From assembly GCA_021731445.1 (NCBI GenBank), contig JAKFXK010000029.1, forward strand, positions 1-64,000: a stretch of DNA of 64,000 nt. The letters are read 5' to 3'. A program made the position numbers and the translations under genes. The notes below the pieces were generated by a model. It was given only the letters and a program-made list of their open reading frames with translations, did no database searches and was not told the origin of the DNA. The first letter of the stretch is position 1. Each line of letters starts with the position of its first letter. Shown here piece by piece: positions 1 through 9,263 of this stretch. This stretch comes from Nevskiaceae bacterium (GTDB lineage: Bacteria; Pseudomonadota; Gammaproteobacteria; Nevskiales; Nevskiaceae).

Positions 1-2
1 CC

Positions 3-164
3 GCTGCCCAGCGTTTCGAACCCGTGCCGGGGCTCGACGTGCCATTCCCCAGCGGGCCTCCGGGTCAATCCGCTTCCCTCCGCGACCAGCGCCGCCTTGA
101 CCACGGCCAGGAGCTCGACACCGTGCGCGCCCTCGCGCGCCGCCACGGCTTTGAGACGGCATAG
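3..164 (+). CDS. C-terminal fragment of an unidentified protein (5' end outside the window)
   Basis: Open frame from the left edge, AAQRFEPVPGLDVPFPSGPPGQSASLRDQRRLDHGQELDTVRALARRHGFETA, ending in TAG at 162-164. Confidence 0.4.
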   Translation, partial: AAQRFEPVPGLDVPFPSGPPGQSASLRDQRRLDHGQELDTVRALARRHGFETA

Positions 165-204
165 CGGCCGCTGCCACATCTCCCTCCCCAACCAGAGCCC
201 CACC

Positions 205-569
205 ATGCCGCGCCAGATTCTCGAAGAAACCGCATCCACCCCGCCATCCGCGAGACGATCGCCGCCCACCAGCGCGACATCGTCGACGAGGTGTTGAAGG
301 CCGTCGCCACGCACGCCATCGTCGTCGTCGGCATGGCGCAGAACCCCGCGCCAAAGAAGGCGCGCAAGCTGCTCACCGAGGCAGGCCTGGCGCATCACTA
401 TCTGGAATACGGCAGCTACCTCAACAGCTGGCGCCGCCGCAACGCGCTGAAGCTGTGGACCGGCTGGCCGACCTTCCCGATGGTGTTCGTCAAGGGCACG
501 CTGGTGGGTGGCGCGAGCGATCTCGAAAAGCTGATGCAGTCCGGCGAACTGAAAAAGCTGCTGGGTTAG
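205..569 (+). pseudogene. Glutaredoxin-like protein with an apparent -1 frameshift near 226-231
   Basis: ATG at 205 reads MPRQILEE; one extra A in GAAGAAACCGC would join it to NRIHPAIRETIAAHQRDIVDEVLKAVATHAIVVVGMAQNP...WTGWPTFPMVFVKGTLVGGASDLEKLMQSGELKKLLG. The ORF track only gives 291-569. Confidence 0.65.
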
Positions 570-572
570 ACC

Positions 573-1142
573 GTGGCCAAGCCCTCCGTTTTCTTCGCCG
601 CCATGCTGCGTGGCCCCGCCGCCAAAAAAGTCGACCAGATGCTGGCCGCCAGCACCCTGCTCAAGAAGCCCGGCAGCCTCGGCTTGCCCGCCAACAACCG
701 TCACCAGTCGCTGTCCGATCTGCAAGCGCATCCGCTGGATCTGCCGCGTCTGCTCAAGGTGGGCGCGACCGTGCGCTGCGCGCCGCTCACGCTGCGGCTG
801 GACCGCATCGAGGGGCGCGGCCGCGATGGCGTCACGCACTGGGAACTGCGGCCGGAGAAAAGCACAGGGCTGGAACGCCTGCTCGACGCCATCCGCCTCT
901 CGCTCGTGCAGCAGGGCCTGCCCCAGGGTTCGCGCAACACCCCACACATCACCCTGAGCTACCGCGCGCCCTACCGGCTCGAACAGCCCGTGTTACTTCA
1001 GCAGCCCATCGAATGGCGCATCGACCAGTTTCAGCTGGTGCGCAGCACCGGGCATGGCGCGACCTATCACTACGAAGAGCTGGGCCGCTGGACACTCGAC
1101 GGCGAGCCGGAGCCCGAAGCCTCGCAACTCGCACTGCTCTAA
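573..1142 (+). CDS. 2'-5' RNA ligase/LigT-like 2H phosphoesterase family protein
   Basis: Two H-x-[ST]-type motifs (RHQSLSD and PHITLSY) in a 189-aa protein. Confidence 0.75.
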   Translation: MAKPSVFFAAMLRGPAAKKVDQMLAASTLLKKPGSLGLPANNRHQSLSDLQAHPLDLPRLLKVGATVRCAPLTLRLDRIEGRGRDGVTHWELRPEKSTGLERLLDAIRLSLVQQGLPQGSRNTPHITLSYRAPYRLEQPVLLQQPIEWRIDQFQLVRSTGHGATYHYEELGRWTLDGEPEPEASQLALL

Positions 1143-1161
1143 AACGGTTTCGGAGACCCGC

Positions 1162-1824
1162 ATGGCCCTGAGCTTGATCGCGCATCCCTTCTCGTCCTAC
1201 TGCCAGAAAGTGCTGATCGCGCTGTATGAAAACGGCATCGCCTTCGACTACCAGCAGCTCGGCGCGCCGGACTCACCCGCCAATGTGGAGCTGGCGCAGC
1301 GCTGGCCGCTCAAGCGCTTCCCACTACTGGTGGATGGCGACCAATCGGTGATCGAAGCCTCACTCATCATCGAGCATCTCGACGTGCACTACCCCGGCCG
1401 CACGCGCTGGCTGCCTGCTGACCCGGCCGCCGCGTTGCAGGTGCGTTTTGTCGATCGCTTCTTCGACAACTACGTGCAGACGCACCAGCAGAAAGTGGTC
1501 TTCGACGCCCTGCGCCCCGCCGAACAGCGTGACGCGCGTGGCGTGGCCGATGCACTCGCCGCACTCGAAGCCGCCTATGACTGGCTGGAGCATTATCTGG
1601 AGGGACGAACCTGGGCCGTGGGCGATGCGCCTAGCCTCGCCGACTGCTCCGCCGCGCCCGCGCTGTTCTATGCCGACTGGACGCAGCGTATCGACGGCCA
1701 CCGCCACCCCAAGGTCACGGCCTACCGCGAACGGCTCAAGGCCTGGGCGCCGTTTGCGCGGGCGGTGGACGAGGCCAGGCCGTTTCGCTCTTACTTTCCG
1801 CTCGGCGCACCAGACCGGGATTGA
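1162..1824 (+). CDS. Glutathione S-transferase family protein
   Basis: MALSLIAHPFSSYCQKVLIALYENGIAFDYQQL...VIEASLIIEHLDVHYPG; GST N- and C-terminal pattern; ATG at 1162 chosen over 1054. Confidence 0.85.
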   Translation: MALSLIAHPFSSYCQKVLIALYENGIAFDYQQLGAPDSPANVELAQRWPLKRFPLLVDGDQSVIEASLIIEHLDVHYPGRTRWLPADPAAALQVRFVDRFFDNYVQTHQQKVVFDALRPAEQRDARGVADALAALEAAYDWLEHYLEGRTWAVGDAPSLADCSAAPALFYADWTQRIDGHRHPKVTAYRERLKAWAPFARAVDEARPFRSYFPLGAPDRD

Positions 1825-1868
1825 GCCGCATGGCGCTCTCAGCCCAGCACCAACACAGGAGCCCCACG

Positions 1869-2507
1869 ATGACCATCATCATCACCGCCTTTGAAAAGTC
1901 GCCCGATCGCGGCATGGGGCTGGCGCGCGACACGCGCGTGCGCTGGGCGCTCGAAGAAGTGGGCCAGCCCTACGACGTTCGCCTCGTGTCGTTTAAGGCG
2001 ATGAAAGAGCCCGCGCACCTGAGCCTGCATCCCTTCGGCCAGATCCCCACCTATGAGGAAGGTGACCTCGCCCTGTTCGAGACCGGCGCGATCGTCCTGC
2101 ACCTCGCCCAGCGCCATGCGGGTCTGTTGCCGAGCGACGCCGATGCCAAGGCGCGGGCGATCACCTGGATGTTTGCCGCGCTCAACACCCTGGAGCCGCC
2201 GATCCTCGAGCTCTTCACCGTGAGGATCCTGGAGGGTGACAAGCCCTGGGCAAGCGAGCGCCTGTCCCTGGTCCTAGATCGCGCCCGCACTCGGTTCGGC
2301 CAACTTTCTGCACGCCTCGGCGATGCCGACTGGCTTGATGGCGCATTCAGCGCGGGCGATTTGATGATGGTTTCGGTGCTGCTCAGGGCGAGATCGTCGG
2401 GCCTGCTGGACGAGTTCCCGAATCTGGCGGCCTATGTCGCCCGTGGTGAGGCACGGCCTGCCTACCAGCGTGCTTTTGCAGCGCAGATGGCGATTAACGC
2501 CAAGTAA
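1869..2507 (+). CDS. Glutathione S-transferase family protein
   Basis: MTIIITAFEKSPDRGMGLARDTRVRWALEEVGQPYDVRLV...GQIPTYEEGDLALFETGAIVLHLAQ; ATG at 1869. Confidence 0.85.
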   Translation: MTIIITAFEKSPDRGMGLARDTRVRWALEEVGQPYDVRLVSFKAMKEPAHLSLHPFGQIPTYEEGDLALFETGAIVLHLAQRHAGLLPSDADAKARAITWMFAALNTLEPPILELFTVRILEGDKPWASERLSLVLDRARTRFGQLSARLGDADWLDGAFSAGDLMMVSVLLRARSSGLLDEFPNLAAYVARGEARPAYQRAFAAQMAINAK

Positions 2508-2513
2508 TTTCCC

Positions 2514-3347
2514 TCAATGAAGGGCGAGAGACAGGTTTGGTGATGCTTCCCTCTGGACCTTGCTCAAAAACGCGTATGTATCCTTTTGCGAATTTAAGTT
2601 AATCAATTGATCCGCATGACGACCAGCGATTTTAATAAGCGGACTTTCAGCATGCTGCTTGTCTTCATCTTCATACAAAAGATGATTCCTAACATTTTCA
2701 CCAAATAGCTGCTTGGCGTAGTCAAAAACAAATGCTTTGTAAGCAATCGCTCTTTTAAGGCGGTCGGCAGGCATAGAGAAATTAAGCGTCTCAATAACAT
2801 TCCACTGAGTGCCATTCTTATATGTGTATTCAGCGAATATGCGATTCTCAAGATCTAACGGGTATCTTGGAAAGATGAGCCCGAAGTCAATATCGGAAGC
2901 ATCCGATGATAAGATCTTCATGCCATCGAATTGGCGACGAATCTTAAAAAACAACTGCTCGTTTTTATCTGTTGGTTGTGGCAGTGACGAAAGAGGCTCC
3001 ACCCATTCATCAAAAAGCTCTTTCACTTTATGCCTATACTCAATAGGGCTTTGTGCTGAAAAATTGCCTAATGGTGAGCAATTAAAATAAGACAAGCTCT
3101 TTATAGCCCCGTAGCGTGCGGCAGTGGACTTTGAACCACTGGCCCACTTTGCTATCTCCGCTTTTGCGCCTGGCAAAAGATCATCCTCTAATCCATGAAC
3201 TAATGCCCTGACCTTTGTAGCATTCCTTAGCATGCGAATGTCCAAAGAATCATCTTTGAAAACAACAAGGCCAACATTTACGGATTCAGCTCGAACGTCG
3301 CTCGGGCAGAATCGCAAAATGCAGTAATCAAAAGTGCGCGTGGTCAT
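2514..3347 (-). CDS. DUF3037-type protein
   Basis: N-terminus MTTRTFDYCILRFCPSDVRAESVNVGLVVF; start overlaps the 3' end of the HipA-like gene by 4 bp. Confidence 0.65.
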   Translation of the reverse strand: MTTRTFDYCILRFCPSDVRAESVNVGLVVFKDDSLDIRMLRNATKVRALVHGLEDDLLPGAKAEIAKWASGSKSTAARYGAIKSLSYFNCSPLGNFSAQSPIEYRHKVKELFDEWVEPLSSLPQPTDKNEQLFFKIRRQFDGMKILSSDASDIDFGLIFPRYPLDLENRIFAEYTYKNGTQWNVIETLNFSMPADRLKRAIAYKAFVFDYAKQLFGENVRNHLLYEDEDKQHAESPLIKIAGRHADQLINLNSQKDTYAFLSKVQREASPNLSLALH

Positions 3348-4168
3348 GTTGCCTTTAAACTCTTAAACAGTGCTTCAATGCGCTTAAAACGGGCCACTCT
3401 CCACCACTGCTGCCATGCTTGCTCAAAAGCACCAGCCTTCCGCCAATCTTGTGGGGTTTCAAGCTGACATTGACTTATGAAGTTCGATGGCATCTGCAAC
3501 AATCTATTCAACACTCGCTCCGCACTTTCTTTGTGGAAAGGAAAATTCTCAAAAAGATGAGCATAAGCGTATTGTGAATCACAGCCTTCTCTTAATAAGT
3601 CCTGAGTATTCCAGCTCTCGCCAAAATATCCAGCTTCGGAGAAGTCGATAGCCTCTACAAGAACTCGACGATCGCCCTCTGTGAGAAATAAAAGGTTATG
3701 CGTGGTTCTATCTGTATTTGCGACTAATTGGTCAAAAGCATAAATCGCGCTTAGTTGCCGACCTAGTGTGGGTGCATCGAACTTGCCTTGAGAGTTGCTA
3801 AAAAGATCTATGCGACCGCACACATACCTCGAGCCAAAACAGGTTTGATCGCCTTGCTTAATAAAAGTAAATGGTGGTATTGGAACTTTGCACTCGTCCG
3901 CTAGACGAGAACAGAGGTACTCGTTGTAAGCGGCGTTCTTTCGAGTTCCGCTATTGCTTAGCACCACGTAGCGCCTATCGTCTTCGGCGCGAACAAGCTT
4001 GCGTCTTAGCGACCCTAGCTCTGTGGGAAATGTTTCGGCTATTGCTAGCGACGGATTTGTGCAGCCCTTTCCGTTCTCAAACGTTAGATCAGACTGTAAT
4101 ACCGGCACAAACAATGACCCTGCCGCAGATAACGGACTTGAGTCAATGGATGTGCGATCCAGAAACAT
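3344..4168 (-). CDS. HipA-like kinase family protein
   Basis: KLVRAEDDRRYVVLSNSGTRKNAAYNEYLCSRLADECKVPIPPF and QLSAIYAFDQLVANTDRTTHNLLF / VEAIDFSEA resemble HipA-like kinase motifs; paired with DUF3037. Confidence 0.65.
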   Translation of the reverse strand: MFLDRTSIDSSPLSAAGSLFVPVLQSDLTFENGKGCTNPSLAIAETFPTELGSLRRKLVRAEDDRRYVVLSNSGTRKNAAYNEYLCSRLADECKVPIPPFTFIKQGDQTCFGSRYVCGRIDLFSNSQGKFDAPTLGRQLSAIYAFDQLVANTDRTTHNLLFLTEGDRRVLVEAIDFSEAGYFGESWNTQDLLREGCDSQYAYAHLFENFPFHKESAERVLNRLLQMPSNFISQCQLETPQDWRKAGAFEQAWQQWWRVARFKRIEALFKSLKAT

Positions 4169-4178
4169 TTAGCAGACT

Positions 4179-5372
4179 TTAATCCCAGCTCAGTGCGCCG
4201 CCTGTTTGATATTCCGTGACCCTTGTCTCGAAGAAGTTCTTCTCCTTCTTCAAGTCCATGACCTCGCTCATCCAGGGGAAGGGGTTTTCTGCACCGGGGT
4301 AGAGCTGCTTGAGGCCAATCTGCGAGCAGCGGCGGTTGGCGATGAACTTCATATACTCGTTGAACATACTGGCGTTCAAGCCCAGCACGCCGCGCGGCAT
4401 GGTGTCGTGGGCGTAGCGGATTTCGAGTTCGGTCGCTTCCTTGATCATGTCCAGCGCTTCCTGCTGGAACTCGGCACTCCACAGGTGCGGGTTTTCGAGC
4501 TTGATCTGGTTGATCACGTCGATGCCGAAGTTCATGTGCATGGCTTCGTCGCGCATGATGTACTGGATCTGCTCGCTGACGCCGATCATCTTGTTACGGC
4601 GGCCGAAACTCAGCAGCTGCACGAAGCCGACGTAGAAGAAGATGCCTTCGAACACGACGTAGAAGGCGATCATGTCGCGCAGCAGGCGGCGGTCCATCTC
4701 GGGCGTGCCGGTGTGAAAGTCCGGGTCGGCCATGCTCTGGGTGAAGGGCAGGCTCCACGCGGCCTTGTCGTGGATCGACGGCACCTCGCGATACATGTTG
4801 AAGACCTCGGCCTCATCGAGGCCCAGGCTCTCGATGCAGTACTGGTAGGCGTGGGTGTGGATGGCCTCCTCGAAGGCCTGGCGCAGCAGGTACTGGCGGC
4901 ACTCGGGGTTGGTGATGTGCTTGTAGACGGCGAGCACGAGGTTGTTGGCCACAAGGCTATCGGCCGTCGAGAAGAAGCCGAGGCTGCGCTTGATGATCAT
5001 GCGCTCGTCGTCGGTCAGGCCTTTCGGGTCCTGCCAGAGCGCGATGTCGGCACCCATCTGGATTTCCTGCGGCATCCAGTGGTTGTTGCAGGCGGCGAGG
5101 TATTTCTCCCAGGCCCACTTGTATTTGAACGGCACGAGCTGGTTCAAATCGGCGCGACAGTTGATGATCTTCTTGTCGTCGACGCGAATGCGCGTGCCGC
5201 CCATCTTGATGTCTTCAAGACCGGTGGCGCCGCCCTCGGCGAACAGGGGGTCTTGCTGTGGGGCTTTGCTGCTCATGACAGTGCCAGCTTGCACGGCCGG
5301 GCCAGCGCCGGCCTGAATAATGGCGGGCGCAGGGGGCATGGGGGTAGTCGTTTCATCATCCCAACTCAACAT
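4179..5372 (-). CDS. nrdB: Ribonucleotide-diphosphate reductase subunit beta
   Basis: Class Ia R2 features: [41 protein letters not shown]. Confidence 0.95.
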   Translation of the reverse strand: MLSWDDETTTPMPPAPAIIQAGAGPAVQAGTVMSSKAPQQDPLFAEGGATGLEDIKMGGTRIRVDDKKIINCRADLNQLVPFKYKWAWEKYLAACNNHWMPQEIQMGADIALWQDPKGLTDDERMIIKRSLGFFSTADSLVANNLVLAVYKHITNPECRQYLLRQAFEEAIHTHAYQYCIESLGLDEAEVFNMYREVPSIHDKAAWSLPFTQSMADPDFHTGTPEMDRRLLRDMIAFYVVFEGIFFYVGFVQLLSFGRRNKMIGVSEQIQYIMRDEAMHMNFGIDVINQIKLENPHLWSAEFQQEALDMIKEATELEIRYAHDTMPRGVLGLNASMFNEYMKFIANRRCSQIGLKQLYPGAENPFPWMSEVMDLKKEKNFFETRVTEYQTGGALSWD

Positions 5373-5384
5373 CGATACCTCTCC

Positions 5385-5579
5385 TTATTTTTCCTTTCTC
5401 ACGCCCTTGAAGGGTGTGCCGTCTTTCTTCTGATCCATGAACTTGCCGCTGTCGGCATCGCGCTTGGTAAAAGCATCGGTCAGCGGGGACTTGACCTGCG
5501 AGCGCTTTTTGACGGCGCCGTTGCGATGACCGTCACCTTTTGGGGGATTGGTAGCCATTTGCTTCTCCTTTATTGACAA
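5385..5579 (-). CDS. Small Lys-rich conserved hypothetical protein between nrdA and nrdB
   Basis: 64-aa ORF MSIKEKQMATNPPKGDGHRNGAVKKRSQVKSPLTDAFTKRDADSGKFMDQKKDGTPFKGVRKEK; ORF overlaps the nrdA stop; start may be the internal MATNPPKG. Confidence 0.6.
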   Translation of the reverse strand: MSIKEKQMATNPPKGDGHRNGAVKKRSQVKSPLTDAFTKRDADSGKFMDQKKDGTPFKGVRKEK

Positions 5580-8473
5580 GCCTCACACGTCGGATCGTTG
5601 ATGAGGCAGAGCTTTGGCCCTGCGGCCTCGGCTGCTGCTGCCGCACTCGCACTGCTGGCCGCACTCGCGGTGCCCACCTGGTTGAGACGGCCATCGGTGA
5701 TGGTGGTCTTCTCGGTGTGCGTCGCGCCCAGGCTGCGGAGGTAATAGGTGGTCTTCAAGCCCGTGAGCCAAGCGTGCTTGTAGAGCTCGTCGAGCTTGCG
5801 ACCGCTCGGCTGCGCCATGTAGAGGTTGAGGCTCTGGGCTTGGTCCAGCCACTTCTGGCGACGCGAGCCGGCATCGACCAAGCGCTTGCTGTCGATCTCG
5901 AAGGCGCACTTGTAGATGGCCTTGAGCTCGGCCGGCACGCGGTCGATCTTCTGCACGCTGCCGTCGAAGTACTTGAGGTCGTGCGCCATCACCTCGTCCC
6001 AGAGGCCGAACTTCTTCAGGTCGTTGACGAGATATTCGTTGACCACCGTGAAGTCGCCGGAGAGGTTCGATTTCACGTACAGGTTCTGATACGTGGGGTC
6101 GATGCTCTGGCTGACGCCGACGATGTTGCTGATGGTCGCGGTGGGCGCAATCGCCATGCAGTTGCTGTTGCGCATGCCGGTGAGCTTGATCTCGGCGCGC
6201 AGGCCGGCCCAGTCGAAGGCGCCGCTCTGCGAGCGATCCTGCTGCAGATAGCCGCCGCGTTCGCGCGCGAGAATCTCGATGGAGTCGATGGGCAGCACGC
6301 CCTGATCCCAGAGGCTGCCCTTGAAGCTCGAATACGCGCCACGCTCCTTCGCCAGCTTGTTCGAGGCCTTGATGGCGAAGTAGCTCACCGCCTCCATGCT
6401 CTCGTCGGCGAACTGGATGGCGGCATCGCTCTCGTACGGCAGGCGCAACTTGTAGAGCGAGTCGTGGAAGCCCATCAAACCAAGGCCCACGGGGCGGTGG
6501 CGCAGGTTGCTGTTGCGCGCGGTCGGCACCGAGTAGTAGTTGTATTCGATGACGTTGTCGAGCATGCGCAGCGCTGTGGTAATCGTCGCTTCGAGCTTGA
6601 CGAAGTCGAGCTTGCCATCGCTGCCGATGTGCGCGGGCAGGTTGACCGAGCCTAAATTGCACACGGCAATCTCCGAGCCTGCCTTGGTGTTGAGCGTGAT
6701 CTCGGTGCAGAGGTTGGACGAGTGCACCACGCCGACGTGCTGCTGCGGGCTGCGCAGGTTGCAGGGGTCCTTGAAGGTCACCCAGGGGTGGCCGGTCTCG
6801 AACAGCATCGCCAGCATCTTACGCCACAGCGTCACCGCCGGCAGGCGCTTGTAGTTGGCGATGCGGCCCTCGTCCGCCATCTTCTCGTAGTGGTTGTAGC
6901 GCGCCTCAAAGGCCGCACCCATGAGGTCGTGCAGGTCGGGCACTTCGTCGGGCGAGAACAGCGTCCACTGGCCTTCTTCCACGACGCGCTTCATGAACAG
7001 GTCGGGGATCCAGTTGGCGGTGTCCATGTCGTGCGCGCGGCGGCGCTCGTCACCGGTGTTCTTCCTGAGATCAAGGAACTCCTCGATGTCGCGGTGCCAG
7101 GTTTCGAGATAAGCGCAGAGCGCGCCCTTGCGCTTGCCGCCCTGGTTCACCGCCACGCAGGTGTCGTTGGCGACCTTGAGGAAGGGGACTACACCGTTGG
7201 ATTTGCCATTGGTGCCCTTGATGTAGCCGCCCATGCCACGCACCGGCGTCCAGTCGTTGCCGAGGCCGCCGGCAAACTTGCTGAGCATGGCGTTGTCGTG
7301 CACGGCGCTGAAGATGCCGTGCAGATCGTCCGGTACCTGCGTGAGGTAGCAGGAGGAAAGCTGCGGCCGCGGTGTGGCCGAGTTGAACAGCGTCGGCGTG
7401 CTCGACATGAAGTCGAAGGACGACAGCAGCTGGTAGAACTCGATGGCGCGGGTTTCGCGATCGACTTCGTTGATCGCGAGGCCCATCGCCACGCGCATGA
7501 ACATCGCCTGCGGCAGCTCGAAGCGCTTCTTGCCCTTGTGGATGAAGTAGCGGTCGTAGAGAGTCTGCAGGCCGAGGTAGTCGAACTTGAAGTCGCGCTC
7601 GGGGATCAGCGCCGCGCCAAGGCGGGCGAGGTCGTATTCCATGCAGCGCGCGTCGAGCAGCTCTTCCTTCACGCCGCGGGCGATGAAGGCCTCGAAGTAG
7701 GCAGGGTAGAGCGGTGCCATCTCGCTTGCCGTGGGGCGGGTTTCGGACTGCTCCAAAAACTTGAGGGCTTCGTGATACAGCGCGACGGTCAAGAGGCGCG
7801 CAGAGACATAGGTGTAGTTCGGCTCTTTCTCGATGCGCGCGCGGGCGGCGAGGGTGAGTGCCTGGCTCAGCTCGGCTTCGCTGATGCCGTCGTAGAGGTC
7901 GCGGATCGCCGAGGCGACGACCTCATCCGGATTCACGCCGGTCAGCGTGCCGCAGGCCTCGCGCACCAGCTTGTGCAGCCGCTGCTCGTCGAGGGCGACC
8001 ACGCGGCCATCGTCGAGCTTGATGTGCAGCACGTCGGCGGCGGACGCTGGGGTCTTGGCTGCGGCCTCGGCAGCGCGTGCCTGGCTACGCTCTTCACGGT
8101 AGATGACGTAGCTGCGCGCAATCTTGTGCTCGCCGGAACGCATCAGCGCCAGCTCGACCTGATCCTGGATGTCCTCGATGTGCACCGTGCCGCCGCCCGT
8201 GGTCTTGCGGTTGAGGGCGGCAACCACATTGGCGGTGATGCTCTCCACCTTCTGGCGCACGGCAGCACTCGCGGCAGCGGCAGAACCCTCGACGGCCAGG
8301 AAGCCCTTGGTGATGGCGATGGCGATCTTGCTGGGATCGAAGGCCGTGACCTTGCCGTTGCGGCGGATCACTTTCAGCGCGCCGGGTGCCGTGGCTGCGA
8401 CTTCGGCGGCGGTGCTGCCCGCACTGGCTGGCGGTTGGGCTTTCGGGGCGGTGTTGGCCGACTCGATCTGCAT
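5570..8473 (-). CDS. nrdA: Ribonucleoside-diphosphate reductase subunit alpha
   Basis: ATP-cone region VIRRNGKVTAFDPSKIAIAI, SSCYLTQVPDDLHGIF, NLCTEITLNTKAGSEIAVCNLGSVNL, C-terminal CEACQ. Start MQIESANTAP at 8473 preferred over the ORF-track start at 8839. Confidence 0.95.
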   Translation of the reverse strand: MQIESANTAPKAQPPASAGSTAAEVAATAPGALKVIRRNGKVTAFDPSKIAIAITKGFLAVEGSAAAASAAVRQKVESITANVVAALNRKTTGGGTVHIEDIQDQVELALMRSGEHKIARSYVIYREERSQARAAEAAAKTPASAADVLHIKLDDGRVVALDEQRLHKLVREACGTLTGVNPDEVVASAIRDLYDGISEAELSQALTLAARARIEKEPNYTYVSARLLTVALYHEALKFLEQSETRPTASEMAPLYPAYFEAFIARGVKEELLDARCMEYDLARLGAALIPERDFKFDYLGLQTLYDRYFIHKGKKRFELPQAMFMRVAMGLAINEVDRETRAIEFYQLLSSFDFMSSTPTLFNSATPRPQLSSCYLTQVPDDLHGIFSAVHDNAMLSKFAGGLGNDWTPVRGMGGYIKGTNGKSNGVVPFLKVANDTCVAVNQGGKRKGALCAYLETWHRDIEEFLDLRKNTGDERRRAHDMDTANWIPDLFMKRVVEEGQWTLFSPDEVPDLHDLMGAAFEARYNHYEKMADEGRIANYKRLPAVTLWRKMLAMLFETGHPWVTFKDPCNLRSPQQHVGVVHSSNLCTEITLNTKAGSEIAVCNLGSVNLPAHIGSDGKLDFVKLEATITTALRMLDNVIEYNYYSVPTARNSNLRHRPVGLGLMGFHDSLYKLRLPYESDAAIQFADESMEAVSYFAIKASNKLAKERGAYSSFKGSLWDQGVLPIDSIEILARERGGYLQQDRSQSGAFDWAGLRAEIKLTGMRNSNCMAIAPTATISNIVGVSQSIDPTYQNLYVKSNLSGDFTVVNEYLVNDLKKFGLWDEVMAHDLKYFDGSVQKIDRVPAELKAIYKCAFEIDSKRLVDAGSRRQKWLDQAQSLNLYMAQPSGRKLDELYKHAWLTGLKTTYYLRSLGATHTEKTTITDGRLNQVGTASAASSASAAAAAEAAGPKLCLINDPTCEACQ

Positions 8474-8725
8474 GGGACTCTCCCTTGAATGTCTGGTGCG
8501 CGAAACTTGCGGATGACCCCGGTGCGTCATGCCCCGGTGGTGTGAAACTTTTGACCGCCGATGACGACAGAAATCCCCTGGGCAAGGGTTTTTGGCTGCT
8601 GGCATTGCTGCGGTGCGAAACAGATCCAGAACAAGCAGCCTAAGGCCATGGAAAAGACCTTGTTGCGACTTGCGTCCAGCGGCTTTGAAGATAGCGAGGC
8701 AAGCTGGGAGCGTCAACGCTCTGTC

Positions 8726-8741
8726 ACACAAAATGTTGTGG
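8726..8741. promoter_or_regulatory. Candidate NrdR box 1 (ACACAAAATGTTGTGG)
   Basis: Palindromic 16-mer upstream of nrdA resembling the NrdR-box consensus; paired with a second box starting 32 bp further on. Confidence 0.7.
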
Positions 8742-8757
8742 TGCTTGGGTATTGAAA

Positions 8758-8773
8758 ACACTACATGCTGTGT
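8758..8773. promoter_or_regulatory. Candidate NrdR box 2 (ACACTACATGCTGTGT)
   Basis: Palindromic 16-mer 32 bp start-to-start from box 1 (about three helical turns), as expected for paired NrdR sites. Confidence 0.7.
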
Positions 8774-8880
8774 TTTTGCCACTTCAAGTCGACTGGCAAG
8801 CGGTGCGCAATTTGTGGATAACTTGTGCGCGAAAGGCAAAACTTTTCACGCTTTCAGCCACTTGGCGCAGCGGGATGAAA

Positions 8881-8901
8881 AGCGGGCATTTTCTGCCCGC
8901 T
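8881..8901 (-). terminator. Hairpin, possible weak minus-strand terminator
   Basis: AGCGGGCA-TTTTC-TGCCCGCT perfect 8-bp stem; reads into TTTTCATCC on the minus strand. Confidence 0.45.
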
Positions 8902-8973
8902 AGTGCCTTGGGGGCTGAAAAAATCAGCTTAAAAAATCCGGCCCCGTCACTCCAGACATGGCATGGCTGATGA

Positions 8974-9246
8974 CTAGGGCGTGTCATCAATTGGACAGTC
9001 GCAGCGGCCGAAGGCTGTTTTGGGGCAGCGCAAGGCGGCGAGTGAGGGGAATAGTGGTTCTATTTCCCTCACTGGCCAACGCAGCGATGCCCCAAAACAG
9101 TCCGGCCCCACAGGGTTGCGGCCAAAACCGCGCATTGCGGCGTCACAAGGCTTGCGAATGGAACAACCATTCGCTGCGCCCCGTTCCTTGCACTGCGCGG
9201 TTTTGACCCGCAACGCTGCGATTGCCCAGTTGATGACACGCCCTAG
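8974..9246. repeat. Element E1: MITE-like, multiply self-complementary element (core 8978-9242, 265 bp) flanked by CTAG on both sides
   Basis: Terminal arms GGCGTGTCATCAATTGGACAGTCGCAGCG (8978-9006) and 9214-9242 are complementary at 26/29 positions; internal hairpins 9013-9027/9088-9100, 9042-9072, 9115-9134/9194-9214, 9154-9174; related to 18910-19173. Confidence 0.85.
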
Positions 9247-9263
9247 CGCTATCGCGTCGCCAT

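Noticed and set aside
455-1171. 238-aa plus-strand ORF overlapping the LigT-like gene
   Set aside because: Arg/Ala-rich alternative frame of a gene with clear 2H phosphoesterase motifs.
6722-8488. 588-aa plus-strand ORF antisense to nrdA (likewise 4206-5576, 5573-6655, 23656-25482 and 60576-62960)
   Set aside because: Long antisense ORFs opposite well-supported genes in high-GC DNA; their Val/Ala/Arg/His-rich translations show no recognisable domain.
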